From NCBI RefSeq assembly GCF_001640365.1, contig NZ_LWMI01000006.1, positions 124,001 to 188,000 of the forward strand: a stretch of DNA of 64,000 nt. Reading direction: 5' to 3'. Under the pieces are notes generated by a model. It searched no databases, was not told where the DNA came from, and was given only the letters and a program-made list of their open reading frames with translations. Position numbers and translations under genes: made by a program. Origin of the DNA: Candidatus Arsenophonus triatominarum (GTDB lineage Bacteria > Pseudomonadota > Gammaproteobacteria > Enterobacterales > Enterobacteriaceae). This document shows positions 63,993 to 64,000 of the stretch, one piece after another (positions within the stretch are counted from its first letter, which is position 1; each line of letters opens with the position of its first letter).

Positions 63993-64000
63993 ACTTTGTC

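Overview
The window is AT-rich bacterial chromosome from a gammaproteobacterium of the order Enterobacterales. Gene content and order match the E. coli 71-73 min region: aroQ-accB-accC; npr-rapZ-ptsN-hpf-rpoN-lptB-lptA-lptC-kdsC-kdsD; mlaFEDCB-ibaG-murA; degS/degQ-zapG-zapE-rplM-rpsI-sspA-sspB; arcB-elbB; dolP-diaA-yraN-lpoA. Very heavy insertion-sequence load, several decayed genes (ptsO, yraN, a HAD phosphatase, a CitE-like gene) and many near-identical IS copies suggest a recently host-restricted bacterium, perhaps an insect symbiont of the Arsenophonus/Morganellaceae kind. The lineage is an inference.

Layout. 1-2078: aroQ end, accB, accC, terminator. 2112-6237: a graveyard of nested IS remnants (IS701-like, IS982, IS256, IS481, IS5-like, IS630). 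6238-20861: a metallophore locus. A truncated CitE-like gene and a Fur box face an operon that encodes an NIS synthetase (IucA/IucC family), TonB receptor, PLP decarboxylase (SbnH-like), cysteine-synthase-like enzyme (SbnA-like), opine dehydrogenase, MFS exporter, periplasmic binding protein, class V aminotransferase and SbnI-like kinase. An IS21 element carrying later insertions (15581-18107) splits the operon between exporter and binding protein. 21037-27179: HAD pseudogene and more nested IS elements. 27220-29664: zntA behind a MerR-type (ZntR) promoter. 29687-30940: IS remnants. 31137-43279: conserved envelope, regulatory and cell-wall genes. 43321-45576: IS481 with nested elements. 45598-56489: proteases, division factors, ribosomal proteins, stringent starvation proteins, ArcB, ElbB. 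56471-60523: nested IS481/IS256/IS630/IS701. 60823-63992: dolP, diaA, a truncated yraN, and lpoA with a shortened N-terminal domain.

The metallophore locus is the most interesting part. SbnA-, SbnH- and SbnI-like enzymes point to a staphyloferrin B-type route: L-serine to O-phosphoserine to a glutamate adduct to L-2,3-diaminopropionate, then a decarboxylation. SbnB, the amino-acid dehydrogenase of that route, is absent. An octopine/opine dehydrogenase-family protein sits exactly where SbnB would be expected. It may release diaminopropionate from the opine-like glutamate adduct, or it may add an opine linkage to the product.

Mobile DNA. Six IS630 copies are almost identical; five have an A8 run that breaks the transposase and one has A7 and an intact 273-residue frame. 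A roughly 192-bp MITE with CACGAGTTTCGCAC ends is present five times, each with a 5-bp target duplication, and shares its ends with the IS701-like element. A 247-bp IS982-type MITE has an 8-bp duplication. Coordinates of IS fragments come from reading shared sequence by eye and can be off by a few bases.
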